NCBI RefSeq assembly: GCF_039596395.1
Contig: NZ_JBCNJT010000002.1
Coordinates: 186,001-250,000, forward strand
Source: Fluviicola sp.
GTDB lineage: Bacteria > Bacteroidota > Bacteroidia > Flavobacteriales_D > Crocinitomicaceae
Length of the DNA: 64,000 bases
Direction: 5' to 3'
Below, piece by piece: positions 7,441 through 15,851 of this stretch. The position numbers and the translations under genes were made by a program. The notes under the pieces were generated by a model. That model made no database searches and was not told where the DNA came from. It was given only the letters and a program-made list of their open reading frames with translations. Numbering within the stretch: the stretch's first letter is position 1; every line of letters begins with the position of its first letter.

Positions 7441-8760
7441 TCAAATATACATTTTATGCCGTTTGCGGATACTCCTTTTGGTCAATCGTAAAAAGAGCAA
7501 AATGATTACCACATAAACGATCGACAACAATACGGAATTGAAGCCCAAAATCCAGTGGAATGAATCAAAACCGCGATCCGTAAACCGGAGTTTATCCAAT
7601 ACGTTCAACAGGATCGGGAGTACCCCGAAATTGAACAATTGGAAAAATGCCACCGCCAATCCGAAACCAAACATGAGCTTTTGCTTCGATAACACAAGCG
7701 ACAAAGAGGAAATCGGCGAAACCAGGAAATTCAGCATCAAAGCCGGGGATAAAATCTCAGCAATTCTTCCCGCTTCTATCCATCTTTCCCCGAAAACAAA
7801 CCCGAATAACTCGCTTCCGAAGAAGAAAAGCACCGTAAACGGCACAATCGAAAGAAAGAACAGGGTTCGAAGCGTTTTAAGTGTTAAGGGATACAAAGAC
7901 TGACCTTTATGGAATAGTTCGGAACTCTTGTTGAAGAAAACCTGGCCAAGTGATTGTCCGAACAAGCCCAACGGCAGTTTCAGCATCAAATAAGCATAAC
8001 TGTAAGAACCGAATGTTGATTTGCCGTAAAACTCCACGATAAGCGTTGCCAATGCCAGGTCAACCGCCAAATCGAGCAAAACGTGCGGCAGGTAAATAGT
8101 CGGATACGTTTTGTATTCTTTGGCCAATACGCGCATTCTTCTCAAATCGGCAGTAGAAGCGTGACTTTTCTTATTGGTCAAAAATGTTTTGATGAAAGCA
8201 AATGTGGACAAAAACGAGCCGAGCAACGTTCCGAATATCAACCCGAATGCTCCCCAGTTCAACACCCCGAAAATCAGGCGGAAGGAGTTTACGGAAACCG
8301 AATTCACCATGCGCTGGACCGAGATCTGTTTGAAAAGCTTTTTACGAACCGACCAACTGGTACCCAGGTTGATCCAAACGCTTACATAAGCGCTCAAAAC
8401 TGAAACCAACAGGAAAATATAGTTCGAAAAGTTGTAGGGTTTCAGGAAATAATAGATCAAACCGATGGCAAAAACCGCTGTCAGAACAACCAGCGAAATC
8501 CGGAAGGAAAGCCTGTACAATGAAAATGCGTGATTGTCCTGTTTGGCTACCGGTAAGGTTGCTTCATAACGGGCAGTTGCAATGGCCGCAATAAAAGCCA
8601 CCAAACGGGTATATACTCCCAATTCGCCCATATCGGCGGTAGAATAAATACGTGTCAGAAACGGGTAAATGAGGTAAGCGATCAACTGCGCAATTGCAGT
8701 ACCTGTCATCAACGTAAGTACTGATTTTACAAAGTCAGATTTGAGCGCTTTCAATGGCAT
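7441..8760 (-). CDS. Wzx-type polysaccharide flippase (first of two)
   Basis: A 439-residue protein with about twelve hydrophobic helices spread over its whole length, beginning LTLMTGTAIAQLIAYLIYPFLTRIYSTADMG, which is the standard opening of the polysaccharide transporter (MOP superfamily) family. It would flip undecaprenyl-linked repeat units across the inner membrane. It overlaps the epimerase gene upstream by 10 bases. A second flippase is encoded at 17484-18776, so the locus either makes two glycans or one gene has another substrate. Confidence 0.88.
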   Translation of the reverse strand: MPLKALKSDFVKSVLTLMTGTAIAQLIAYLIYPFLTRIYSTADMGELGVYTRLVAFIAAIATARYEATLPVAKQDNHAFSLYRLSFRISLVVLTAVFAIGLIYYFLKPYNFSNYIFLLVSVLSAYVSVWINLGTSWSVRKKLFKQISVQRMVNSVSVNSFRLIFGVLNWGAFGLIFGTLLGSFLSTFAFIKTFLTNKKSHASTADLRRMRVLAKEYKTYPTIYLPHVLLDLAVDLALATLIVEFYGKSTFGSYSYAYLMLKLPLGLFGQSLGQVFFNKSSELFHKGQSLYPLTLKTLRTLFFLSIVPFTVLFFFGSELFGFVFGERWIEAGRIAEILSPALMLNFLVSPISSLSLVLSKQKLMFGFGLAVAFFQLFNFGVLPILLNVLDKLRFTDRGFDSFHWILGFNSVLLSIVYVVIILLFLRLTKRSIRKRHKMYI

Positions 8761-9749
8761 TGCAATACATGACGAAGGTATTCGTTGATTCCTTCTTCAA
8801 AGGTATATACGGGTTTATAATCCAAATATTGCTCCATCCGGGCAGTTGATGCCAATGAATCTTTGATGTCTCCTTTTCTCGGCGGACCATAAGTTAATGT
8901 ATTTTGCGGAGTGGTCCCCAGGCTTTTCAATCCTTCCTGCAAACTGTTGATAACTGTATTCAGTGTCAAACTCCGGCCACAGGCTACGTTGTAAACTTTC
9001 CCGAATGCTTCTTCGTTTTCAGAGATCAGGGAAAGCAGGTTTGCATGAATGGCGTTTTTCACGTAGGTAAAATCGCGTGATTGCTCTCCGTCTCCGTTTA
9101 CCACGATTTCTCCACCCTTGAGCATTTTATCCAAAAACCTGGGAATAGCTGCTGCATAAACACCATTCGGGTTCTGGAACGGTCCGAATACGTTGAAATA
9201 ACGCAACCCGATTGTTTCCATTCCATGCAATTGGTGGTAAACCTGTCCGTATTCTTCGTTTAATTGCTTCGTAGCTGCATAAGGCGAAAGTACTTTTCCC
9301 TCCTGTCCTTCGTGTTTGGGTGAAGCCAGGGAATCTCCATAAACAGAAGACGAACTGGCGTAGACAAAGCGTTTTACGTTTGCCTGTTTCGCTTCGTGCA
9401 AAATGGTCAAAAAACCCGTGGCATTTACGCGATGCGTGTTCAAAGGAAATTCGATGGATCTCGGCACAGAACCCAAAGCGGCCTGGTTGGAGATTGCATC
9501 TACTTCTTTCAGCAAATCGCGGTAGTCATCCGGATTGCAAATATCTCCCTTTACGAAACGGTAATTTTCGTAGTGGGACAACCGGTCAATATTTGATTGA
9601 AGGCCTGTTTCCAGGTTATCCAAAACAATAACAGAGGCTCCTATTTTCAATAGGGCCTCTGTTAAATTTGAACCGATGAAGCCGGCACCGCCGGTCACCA
9701 AAATGGTTTTATTTTTTAATCGATCAGATATCAACTGAGCTTGATCCAT
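8751..9749 (-). CDS. UDP-GlcNAc 4-epimerase, WbpP/TviC-type SDR
   Basis: A 332-residue extended SDR. NAD-binding loop TGGAGFIGSNL at residues 20-30, catalytic SSSSVYGD and YAATK (Tyr and Lys), and the segment QAALGSVPRSI that is diagnostic of the WbpP/TviC/WbgU group, enzymes that interconvert N-acetylated UDP-glucosamine and UDP-galactosamine (or their uronic acids). It supplies UDP-GalNAc-type precursors to the polysaccharide. Its ATG is a single base after the rny stop codon, so it is probably cotranscribed with the zapA-rny module. Confidence 0.88.
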   Translation of the reverse strand: MDQAQLISDRLKNKTILVTGGAGFIGSNLTEALLKIGASVIVLDNLETGLQSNIDRLSHYENYRFVKGDICNPDDYRDLLKEVDAISNQAALGSVPRSIEFPLNTHRVNATGFLTILHEAKQANVKRFVYASSSSVYGDSLASPKHEGQEGKVLSPYAATKQLNEEYGQVYHQLHGMETIGLRYFNVFGPFQNPNGVYAAAIPRFLDKMLKGGEIVVNGDGEQSRDFTYVKNAIHANLLSLISENEEAFGKVYNVACGRSLTLNTVINSLQEGLKSLGTTPQNTLTYGPPRKGDIKDSLASTARMEQYLDYKPVYTFEEGINEYLRHVLQCH

Positions 9750-9750
9750 C

Positions 9751-11286
9751 TTACTTCGCGTAGTTCACGGAACGTTTTTCACGGATCACGGTCACTTTTA
9801 CCTGTCCCGGATAAGTCATTTCCGTTTGAATTTTCTGAGAAATCGCAAAGGATAATTCATCCGCACGCAAATCGGTTACTTTTTCACTTTCAACCAATAC
9901 ACGCAACTCGCGGCCTGCCTGGATTGCATAAGCGGAATTGACTCCGTCATAAGACAAGGCCAGATTCTCCAGGTCTTTGATTCGCTTGATGTATGATTCA
10001 ACCACCTCACGACGTGCTCCCGGACGTGCTCCGGAAATGGAGTCACAAATCTGAACAATCGGTGAGATCAAAGATGTCATTTCAATTTCGTCGTGGTGAG
10101 CTCCGATAGCATTCAATACATCCGGTTTTTCGCCGTATTTTTCTGCCAGCTTCATACCCAGGATCGCGTGCGGCAATTCCGGTTCTTCATCCGGAACTTT
10201 ACCGATATCGTGTAACAATCCTGCGCGTTTCGCCACTTTTACATTCAATCCCAGCTCGGAAGCCATGATCGCACACAAGTTCGCTACTTCACGGCTGTGC
10301 TGCAACAAGTTCTGTCCGTAAGAGGAACGGTATTTCATACGCCCAACCATGCGGATCAATTCCGGGTGCAATCCGTGGATTCCCAAATCGATGCAGGTTC
10401 TTCTTCCTGTTTCAGCGATTTCTTCTTCCAGCGATTTCTTGGTCTTCGCCACTACTTCTTCGATACGTGCAGGGTGAATACGTCCGTCGGAAACCAATTG
10501 GTGCAATGCCAAACGGGCGATCTCTCTTCGAACCGGGTCGAAACAGGAAAGGATGATTGCTTCCGGTGTATCGTCTACAATGATCTCCACTCCGGTAGCT
10601 GCTTCCAACGCGCGGATATTCCGACCTTCGCGACCGATGATACGTCCTTTTACCTCATCCGAATCAATGTTGAATACCGAAACGGCATTTTCAACGGCCT
10701 GCTCGGAAGCTACTCGCTGAATGGTCTGAATCACGATCCGTTTTGCTTCACGGTTCGCATTCAATTTTGCTTCTTCGGTGATTTCCTTGATGTGCGCCAT
10801 TGCGGAAGTACGCGCTTCGTCTTTCAGGGATTCCATCAATAAGTTCTTCGCTTCCTCGATCGACATTCCGGTGATCTTTGTCAGCTCAGCCACCCGTTTC
10901 TGGTGCATTTTGTCCAATTCCTGGTGACGGATTTCGTTTGCTTCGATCTTGCTTGCCAATTCTGCCTGCATGCGATCGGTATCTTTTTCCTTGCGGGAAA
11001 CTTCTTCGATTTTCTGAGTCAGCGATTTTTCTTTGCTTTTCACTCTGTCTTCAGTAGACTGCATACGTCTTTCACGTTCTTTCACGTTTTCTTCATGCTC
11101 TTCTTTCAATTTCAGAAAGCGCTCTTTTGCCTGAAGAATTTTCTCTTTTTTCATTGCTTCTCCTTCCAGATCAGCCTCTTTCAAGATTTGTTCTTTTCTT
11201 TTTTTAAGCATCGTATTCTGGATAATGAAGGTAGCGACACCACCTCCTATTAACCCGATCAATGCTCCAATAATTAAATTTACCAT
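9751..11286 (-). CDS. rny: Ribonuclease Y
   Basis: A 511-residue membrane-anchored endoribonuclease that starts decay of mRNAs. Order of parts: one N-terminal transmembrane helix (residues 2-22), a long charged coiled coil (about 30-190), a KH RNA-binding domain (about 200-265, [13 protein letters not shown]) and an HD domain with [11 protein letters not shown] around residue 355. I chose the ATG at 11286 (MVNLIIG); the frame extends eight codons upstream, but those would lie in the T-rich 3' end of the structured RNA candidate. Cotranscription with zapA is likely. Highly conserved; confidence is high. Confidence 0.97.
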   Translation of the reverse strand: MVNLIIGALIGLIGGGVATFIIQNTMLKKRKEQILKEADLEGEAMKKEKILQAKERFLKLKEEHEENVKERERRMQSTEDRVKSKEKSLTQKIEEVSRKEKDTDRMQAELASKIEANEIRHQELDKMHQKRVAELTKITGMSIEEAKNLLMESLKDEARTSAMAHIKEITEEAKLNANREAKRIVIQTIQRVASEQAVENAVSVFNIDSDEVKGRIIGREGRNIRALEAATGVEIIVDDTPEAIILSCFDPVRREIARLALHQLVSDGRIHPARIEEVVAKTKKSLEEEIAETGRRTCIDLGIHGLHPELIRMVGRMKYRSSYGQNLLQHSREVANLCAIMASELGLNVKVAKRAGLLHDIGKVPDEEPELPHAILGMKLAEKYGEKPDVLNAIGAHHDEIEMTSLISPIVQICDSISGARPGARREVVESYIKRIKDLENLALSYDGVNSAYAIQAGRELRVLVESEKVTDLRADELSFAISQKIQTEMTYPGQVKVTVIREKRSVNYAK

Positions 11287-11300
11287 AGTTCTTAAATAAA

Positions 11301-11383
11301 AAAATCCCACTGCTTACGGAGACATCACGTAAACAAGTGAGAAAAAGACTTGCGTATCCTGATCCGCCGGGCGGATGGGACAA
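11301..11383 (-). ncRNA. Candidate structured RNA between zapA and rny
   Basis: Immediately after the zapA stop codon the minus strand can form a short closing stem (UCCCA at 11376-11380 with UGGGA at about 11305-11309) around three hairpins: AUCCGC-CCG-GCGGAU, CAAGU...ACUUG and UUACG...CGUAA, and then runs into seven U residues. This may be a small RNA with a terminator or a leader controlling rny. Its place directly after zapA recalls 6S RNA (ssrS) in Escherichia coli, but it is shorter than usual 6S RNAs and not an evident rod, so identity is open. Confidence 0.4.
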
Positions 11384-11680
11384 TTAATTCAATGCATCCA
11401 AATCATCAGAAAGTGCTTTCAATGCAGCAGTTGCTTCAGAGAAATCAGCTTGAGGAGCACTACCTGCGGCTGCCGGTGCTTTACTTCCTCTGGTAGACAA
11501 TTGTAAGGCGGTCATCGCCAATAAGTCTTGCATATCGCGCACAGCAAAGTTGTCCTGTAGTTGTTTGATCGCTTTATTGATATCGTCAGCAGCACGCTGC
11601 ACCTTTTCAACTTCCGTTTCCTGGACAGTTAAAGGGTACGTACGACCGGCAACCACTACTTTCAAAGACACCTTACTCAT
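11384..11680 (-). CDS. zapA: Cell division protein ZapA
   Basis: A 98-residue protein of the ZapA family, which binds FtsZ and cross-links protofilaments at the division ring. The N-terminal globular part (VSLKVVVAGRTYPLTVQETEVEKVQRAADDIN) is typical, followed by a helix (RDMQDLLAMTALQL) and an Ala-rich C-terminal tail. Its start overlaps the stop of the coiled-coil gene upstream by 8 bases, and rny follows after about 100 nt. The arrangement suggests one transcript from the promoter at 12001-12030. Confidence 0.88.
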   Translation of the reverse strand: MSKVSLKVVVAGRTYPLTVQETEVEKVQRAADDINKAIKQLQDNFAVRDMQDLLAMTALQLSTRGSKAPAAAGSAPQADFSEATAALKALSDDLDALN

Positions 11681-11984
11681 TCGCTATTTTTAATTGTTGA
11701 ATGCAGAAATCAATCTCCTTCACAAGCACATCGATTTCAACTCCATTGGTTGAAACAGGTTGTGCCTGAACTTGTTCACGCGCTTGGTCCAATTCTGATT
11801 TTAAGCTTTGGAGCTCATCCTCCATGGCTTTTTTCTGGTTTTGATACTCAGAAATCTCAGCATTCAAACGATTGATTTCATCCGTCATGGAACGAACGCG
11901 TTCTCTTTCAGTCACCAATGATTGGTGTAACTGACGAGATTTCGCGCCAATTTGTTCAATTAAAGATTTCAACTCAGACGTCAT
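11673..11984 (-). CDS. Coiled-coil protein encoded with zapA
   Basis: A 103-residue, highly charged protein without a signal peptide. Residues 5-80 are predicted to be one continuous coiled coil (repeated Leu/Ile at heptad positions with Glu/Lys/Gln between), and the last 20 residues (EIDVLVKEIDFCIQQLKIANE) form another helix. The overlap with zapA suggests a partner role, comparable in size and style to ZapB, though I see no sequence proof of homology. It acts presumably in the cytoplasm at the division site. Confidence 0.7.
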   Translation of the reverse strand: MTSELKSLIEQIGAKSRQLHQSLVTERERVRSMTDEINRLNAEISEYQNQKKAMEDELQSLKSELDQAREQVQAQPVSTNGVEIDVLVKEIDFCIQQLKIANE

Positions 11985-12000
11985 CCAATAAGCGTTTGTA

Positions 12001-12030
12001 CAAAAATAGCAGGTAAAACCAATTCTACAA
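12001..12030 (-). promoter_or_regulatory. Promoter (-33 TTG, -7 TATTTTTG) of the coiled-coil-zapA-rny unit
   Basis: TATTTTTG at 12001-12008 matches TAnnTTTG and lies 16 nt before the ATG at 11984. A TTG at 12028-12030 sits 19 nt further upstream, a normal -33 spacing for Bacteroidota. Confidence 0.55.
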
Positions 12031-12072
12031 CATTTTTAGGATAAGATGTGTGCAGAAATTATTATTTCCGGC

Positions 12073-13323
12073 TTAGGACGCGGTTCTTAAAGGGTGTTTT
12101 TTACGGACCAAAAGTATCCCGATACAAATCGTGAGTACGTAAAAAACAATACCACTTTGCTGCTGAAGCATCGATTCAAAGAAGCCGTTAAAAACGAGGT
12201 TCAAACCTATCCAGACGAGGAGTTCGTTCCGGTAACGGATTCCCATGCGGAAAACCAGGAACAAAAGCATCACAAAACAAAGCAAGCCGAAAATTCCTAC
12301 TTCTACGGCAAGCTGAAGGAACTGGTTGTGTGAATTGTATTCGACTTTGGCTATTTCGTCCAATCCTTTCGCCCGCAAACGCGCACCCATAACTTCGTCA
12401 AAATTCCCGGTTCCGGTTCCCATCGGGTGTTCGGAAAACTGCTGAAAGGAAGTCGTCCACATCAAAATGCGGATGTTGTTTCCGTGAGGTGCCAGCTTGG
12501 CTTGCTCGTAAATATGGTCGGGATCGGACAAGTAGATTTTCAAATCCGTCAGGGTGTTATTCACTTCATCCTTTACGCGCGTTACCCCGAAATAAGCTAC
12601 AAACGGAAGCGATGCAATGATGGCCAAAACAACCAAAAACGCCATTGCGGGAAGTTTTTTCTTCAGGTAGCTCACCACCAGGTAAGCCAAAACCGCAAAA
12701 TGGAACAATACGCCGGCAAATGAAAAAATGATGAACTGGATGAAGCTGATAAATGCGATCCAAACCAGCAGCGTCCAGGTATTGAATCCTTTCCATTGTT
12801 CCCAGATGGCGATCCTGAAAAAGAAAATTGACATGGTCAGCAATACCGCCAAATAAGTCGGATGGTGAATGTAGGAAAAGACCGAACCGGTAAAACTTCC
12901 GTTCAGGTACTCTGTTTCGAGGTAGAATTGATAACTGTGTACAAAGCCAAGTGTGATAACGACGATTAATCCGGCGAGAAATGCAACTACAAACGGTTTT
13001 AGGTCAAACGACCTTGGATTCTGCAAGGCGAATATCAACGGGAAAACAAGTAAGGATAGTTTTTTACTCAAAATTCCACCTGCAATACCCGGATCGTGTG
13101 TGAAGAATGATCCGATAACGAATATCAGGTACAAGCCGGTGATAGCAGAAAAGATCTTGTTCCATTGAAACTTCACGGCTTTTTGCGACCATAAAACCAG
13201 GTTATTGATCAACCACAGGATGATGACGATCGAAGACGGTTTCGGGGCAAAGCAAAAAATGAATATCAGCAGTGCCGGAAACCAGTTCTGCGCTTTTTCG
13301 AGAGTCGGAATGAGCTTTTTCAT
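12073..13323 (-). CDS. O-antigen ligase / Wzy-C family membrane protein
   Basis: A 416-residue protein with about eleven hydrophobic helices and one large periplasmic loop (about residues 245-330) that carries the family hallmark HPMGTGTGNFDEVM and the motif YNSHNQFLQLAVEVGIFGL with the conserved His. This is the Wzy_C/WaaL domain of O-antigen ligases and some polymerases. In a locus that also has a separate Wzy candidate (15841-17487), a ligase role joining the glycan to a lipid or protein acceptor is the simpler reading. ATG overlaps the acetyltransferase stop (ATGA). Confidence 0.83.
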   Translation of the reverse strand: MKKLIPTLEKAQNWFPALLIFIFCFAPKPSSIVIILWLINNLVLWSQKAVKFQWNKIFSAITGLYLIFVIGSFFTHDPGIAGGILSKKLSLLVFPLIFALQNPRSFDLKPFVVAFLAGLIVVITLGFVHSYQFYLETEYLNGSFTGSVFSYIHHPTYLAVLLTMSIFFFRIAIWEQWKGFNTWTLLVWIAFISFIQFIIFSFAGVLFHFAVLAYLVVSYLKKKLPAMAFLVVLAIIASLPFVAYFGVTRVKDEVNNTLTDLKIYLSDPDHIYEQAKLAPHGNNIRILMWTTSFQQFSEHPMGTGTGNFDEVMGARLRAKGLDEIAKVEYNSHNQFLQLAVEVGIFGLLCFVMLLFLVFRMGIRYRNELLVWIGLNLVFNGFFESMLQQQSGIVFYVLTICIGILLVRKKHPLRTAS

Positions 13324-13853
13324 TCGGTGATGGTCGAAAATGATGGAACGATCTGACCGATCCCGATCAGGCAGGATTCTTCAATGATGCTGTTGCTTCC
13401 AACCAGGCTTCCGATGGATAAATGCACGTAATCACCGATTTTGGTATCGTGATCCACCGTCACGTTTGCATTCACAATGACCTGGGTTCCTATCTTCGCA
13501 TTTGTACTGACAACTGCTCCGGCCAAAACTACCGAACCTTTCCCGATCTCAGCACTCGGACTGATGATCGCACGCGGATGCACCAAACTTATCCAGTTCA
13601 GATCCGGGTATTGACCGACAATCTTTTTCCGGACCGCGTTGTTCCCTATTCCTATAATATATGCATCTACCGGATCGGGAATTTTTCCAAGTTCGTTAAC
13701 AGCGCCCAACACTTTGACACCGTCCCACAACTCAGTACCGCGTTCCAGTGAATCATCAAAACAGCCCACCAAACGCAATTCGGGATTATGTGAAATAACC
13801 TCCGACAAAACACGGGCATGTCCGCCACCACCTATTATTGCAACTTTAATCAT
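13320..13853 (-). CDS. PglD/NeuD-like sugar acyltransferase, short form
   Basis: A 177-residue protein: an N-terminal Rossmann-like half (IIGGGGHARVLSEVI at residues 5-19) that binds the UDP-sugar, and a C-terminal left-handed beta helix of hexapeptide repeats (ISPSAEIGKGSVVLAGAVVSTN). The catalytic His is in VDHDTKIGD. PglD-type enzymes acetylate the 4-amino group of UDP-trideoxy amino sugars made by the DegT enzyme. Family members usually continue 25-40 residues further and end with a GNPAK-type motif; this one stops early after VPSFSTITE. I chose the ATG at 13853; an in-frame extension upstream lies in the glycosyltransferase gene. Confidence 0.8.
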   Translation of the reverse strand: MIKVAIIGGGGHARVLSEVISHNPELRLVGCFDDSLERGTELWDGVKVLGAVNELGKIPDPVDAYIIGIGNNAVRKKIVGQYPDLNWISLVHPRAIISPSAEIGKGSVVLAGAVVSTNAKIGTQVIVNANVTVDHDTKIGDYVHLSIGSLVGSNSIIEESCLIGIGQIVPSFSTITE

Positions 13854-14919
13854 TGATGAGTTGAAGATACCATTTTTCTGCTTTCTGCATGTTGATCTGC
13901 CAGATTCCTTTTTCACGAAGTAACTGATCGTTCAAAACAACTGCTTTTTCCATCAACTCGTGATATTCGTTCCTGCTTCTCACAATCAGATTCGCCAAAC
14001 CATCCACATCATCGATCTGGACGAAGAAACCGTTCTCCCCGTCTTTAATCCACTGGTGATTGGCAGGAATGTCGGTGACTATGTTCCAGGTGCCGCAAGC
14101 CATGGCTTCGTTGAGTGAAATATTGTTCCCGTCGGAAAGCGACAAACTCACGAATACGTGGCTCTTATTCAGATAATCTGCTATTTCACGTTGTGGAATT
14201 TTCCCCAGGAAATGAACCCGTGATGCCAGTCCAAATTCTTCGGTCATGCGCATCAGTTCTTCTTTCTGACTTCCGGAACCAATCAGGTTTACCCGGATAT
14301 TGGGAATTTCAGCCACTACTTTTTGCAATGCTTTCAGCAAATGCGGCATGTTATAGATCGGTTCGAAATTGCGCGTGCAGGTAATTACAAATTCATCTTC
14401 CGGTACGCTCCGGTTCTCCGAATTAAAAATTTGCTGATCAATTCCGAACGGAAGTGCCACAATCTTACTTTCTTTCGCTCCAAGCTCCTTAGCCGGCGGA
14501 ATCATGTGATCTGCCATTACCATGATGAGATCTGCCCGCTTAAATGCAAACTTCAGGAGTATTCTGTAAATCCGTGAGTTTTTTGGACTGATCAGGATGT
14601 CAGAGCCTAATGACGAAATAATGTAAGGATGAAAACCGCACAGTGCCCCGGTAATTCCGTAACTGGTAGCGTACAGTGCGTGAAAAACATCCGGTTTGAT
14701 CTCTTTGAGTAATTTGCGAACTTGTCGGAAACGAAGCAAAACCCGCCAGTTTCCCCCGGAAACATCCAGTGTACCCATATTTACAGAATAAGTTTTGATT
14801 CCTTCAATCTGTTTGGATTTGTAGGTAATCAAATGTATGTCATGACCGAGCGACTGGAAATGTTTACACCATCGTTCCGTATGAATACTTTCACTATCTG
14901 CAAAGTAGCAAATTCTCAT
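13846..14919 (-). CDS. Family 4 glycosyltransferase
   Basis: A 357-residue GT-B enzyme. The N-terminal domain starts RICYFADSESIHTERW and contains DVFHALYATSYGITG; the C-terminal donor-binding domain has LIGSGSQKEEL, RVHFLGKIPQREI and the EX7E motif region SLNEAMACGTWNIVTDI. It is a retaining transferase working on the lipid-linked repeat unit at the cytoplasmic face; donor sugar unknown. The ATG at 14919 overlaps the epimerase stop by one base, and its 3' end overlaps the acetyltransferase start by 8 bases, so it is tightly coupled within the operon. Confidence 0.88.
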   Translation of the reverse strand: MRICYFADSESIHTERWCKHFQSLGHDIHLITYKSKQIEGIKTYSVNMGTLDVSGGNWRVLLRFRQVRKLLKEIKPDVFHALYATSYGITGALCGFHPYIISSLGSDILISPKNSRIYRILLKFAFKRADLIMVMADHMIPPAKELGAKESKIVALPFGIDQQIFNSENRSVPEDEFVITCTRNFEPIYNMPHLLKALQKVVAEIPNIRVNLIGSGSQKEELMRMTEEFGLASRVHFLGKIPQREIADYLNKSHVFVSLSLSDGNNISLNEAMACGTWNIVTDIPANHQWIKDGENGFFVQIDDVDGLANLIVRSRNEYHELMEKAVVLNDQLLREKGIWQINMQKAEKWYLQLIND

Positions 14920-15851
14920 CAAAGCTTATTTAAATGTTTGTAATAGTCAATTGTTTGGCGGATTCCTTCTTTCACGCCGAAAGGATATTGAAAATGAGCC
15001 CGGAGAGCCTTATCCGAATAAACAACTTCATTACTTACGGAATCCAATTTACGGATTTTTAGACCAACAAACAGTTTTACGGCCCATTTCGGTAAGCGGG
15101 TTGCGTTCAGAGAAGTTCCCAATTCATGGGCGATATCATCCAGGAAAGCTTTCAAATCCATGGAATTCCCCACGTTGTAAATACCATTTCCGGTTGCTTC
15201 AAGCCGGTTTAAAATAAATGCTGTCAAGTCTTCCACGTACACGTAATTCACCTTCGCACTGCGGGTATACAGGATTCTTTTTCCGTTGCGTACATGTTGC
15301 ATGAGGTTCAAAAGCGCATCAAAAGGATGGAAAGCTCCGAACACATTCGTCGGTCTTAATACTGACCAGTGCAAACCGGGAGTTTCCTTGAAAAAAGACA
15401 GAAATAGTTTCTCGGAAATCAGCTTCGTACGTTCGTATTCATTTTTGGGATGCGCCGGGAATTGTTCATTCACAACCGTTGGATCCAGGCTGTAGTTCAT
15501 TCCCACCACACCAACACTGCTTAAGTGAATCACCTGTTTTACCGTTCCGGCTTCGCGGATTGCTGCAATCAGCCGTTCGGTTCCTCCGATGTTTGTTTCT
15601 TCGAGTTTGTCGGGATTTCTGACTTCTGCCGCCAGGTTAATCAATACTGTTATACCGGAAAGTGCACGATTCAGCGATTCCTGGTCAGAAAGATCTCCTT
15701 CCACTACGCGAAATCGTTCTCCGGGTCCGAATTTTTGCGGATTTCGCGTCAAAATGGCCACATCATACCGGTCAAAATCTATCTTTTTCAACAAACTTTT
15801 CCCGATAAACCCGCTTGCCCCGGTGATCAGTATTTTTTCCTTACCCTGCAT
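14919..15851 (-). CDS. NAD-dependent epimerase/dehydratase family protein
   Basis: A 310-residue extended SDR. NAD loop ITGASGFIGKSLL near residues 9-21, catalytic Ser in HLSSVGVVG and the YxxxK pair in YERTKLISEK, PTNVFGAFHPFDALL substrate loop. It resembles 4-epimerases/4-reductases that finish amino-sugar nucleotides in O-antigen loci (for example WbpV-like), but the exact reaction cannot be assigned. It overlaps the polymerase gene upstream by 11 bases. Confidence 0.82.
   Translation of the reverse strand: MQGKEKILITGASGFIGKSLLKKIDFDRYDVAILTRNPQKFGPGERFRVVEGDLSDQESLNRALSGITVLINLAAEVRNPDKLEETNIGGTERLIAAIREAGTVKQVIHLSSVGVVGMNYSLDPTVVNEQFPAHPKNEYERTKLISEKLFLSFFKETPGLHWSVLRPTNVFGAFHPFDALLNLMQHVRNGKRILYTRSAKVNYVYVEDLTAFILNRLEATGNGIYNVGNSMDLKAFLDDIAHELGTSLNATRLPKWAVKLFVGLKIRKLDSVSNEVVYSDKALRAHFQYPFGVKEGIRQTIDYYKHLNKL

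Noticed and set aside
11301-11383. tRNA-like cloverleaf between zapA and rny
   Set aside because: Three hairpins in a closed stem suggest a cloverleaf, but there is no T-arm GTTCRA sequence and stems have wrong lengths.
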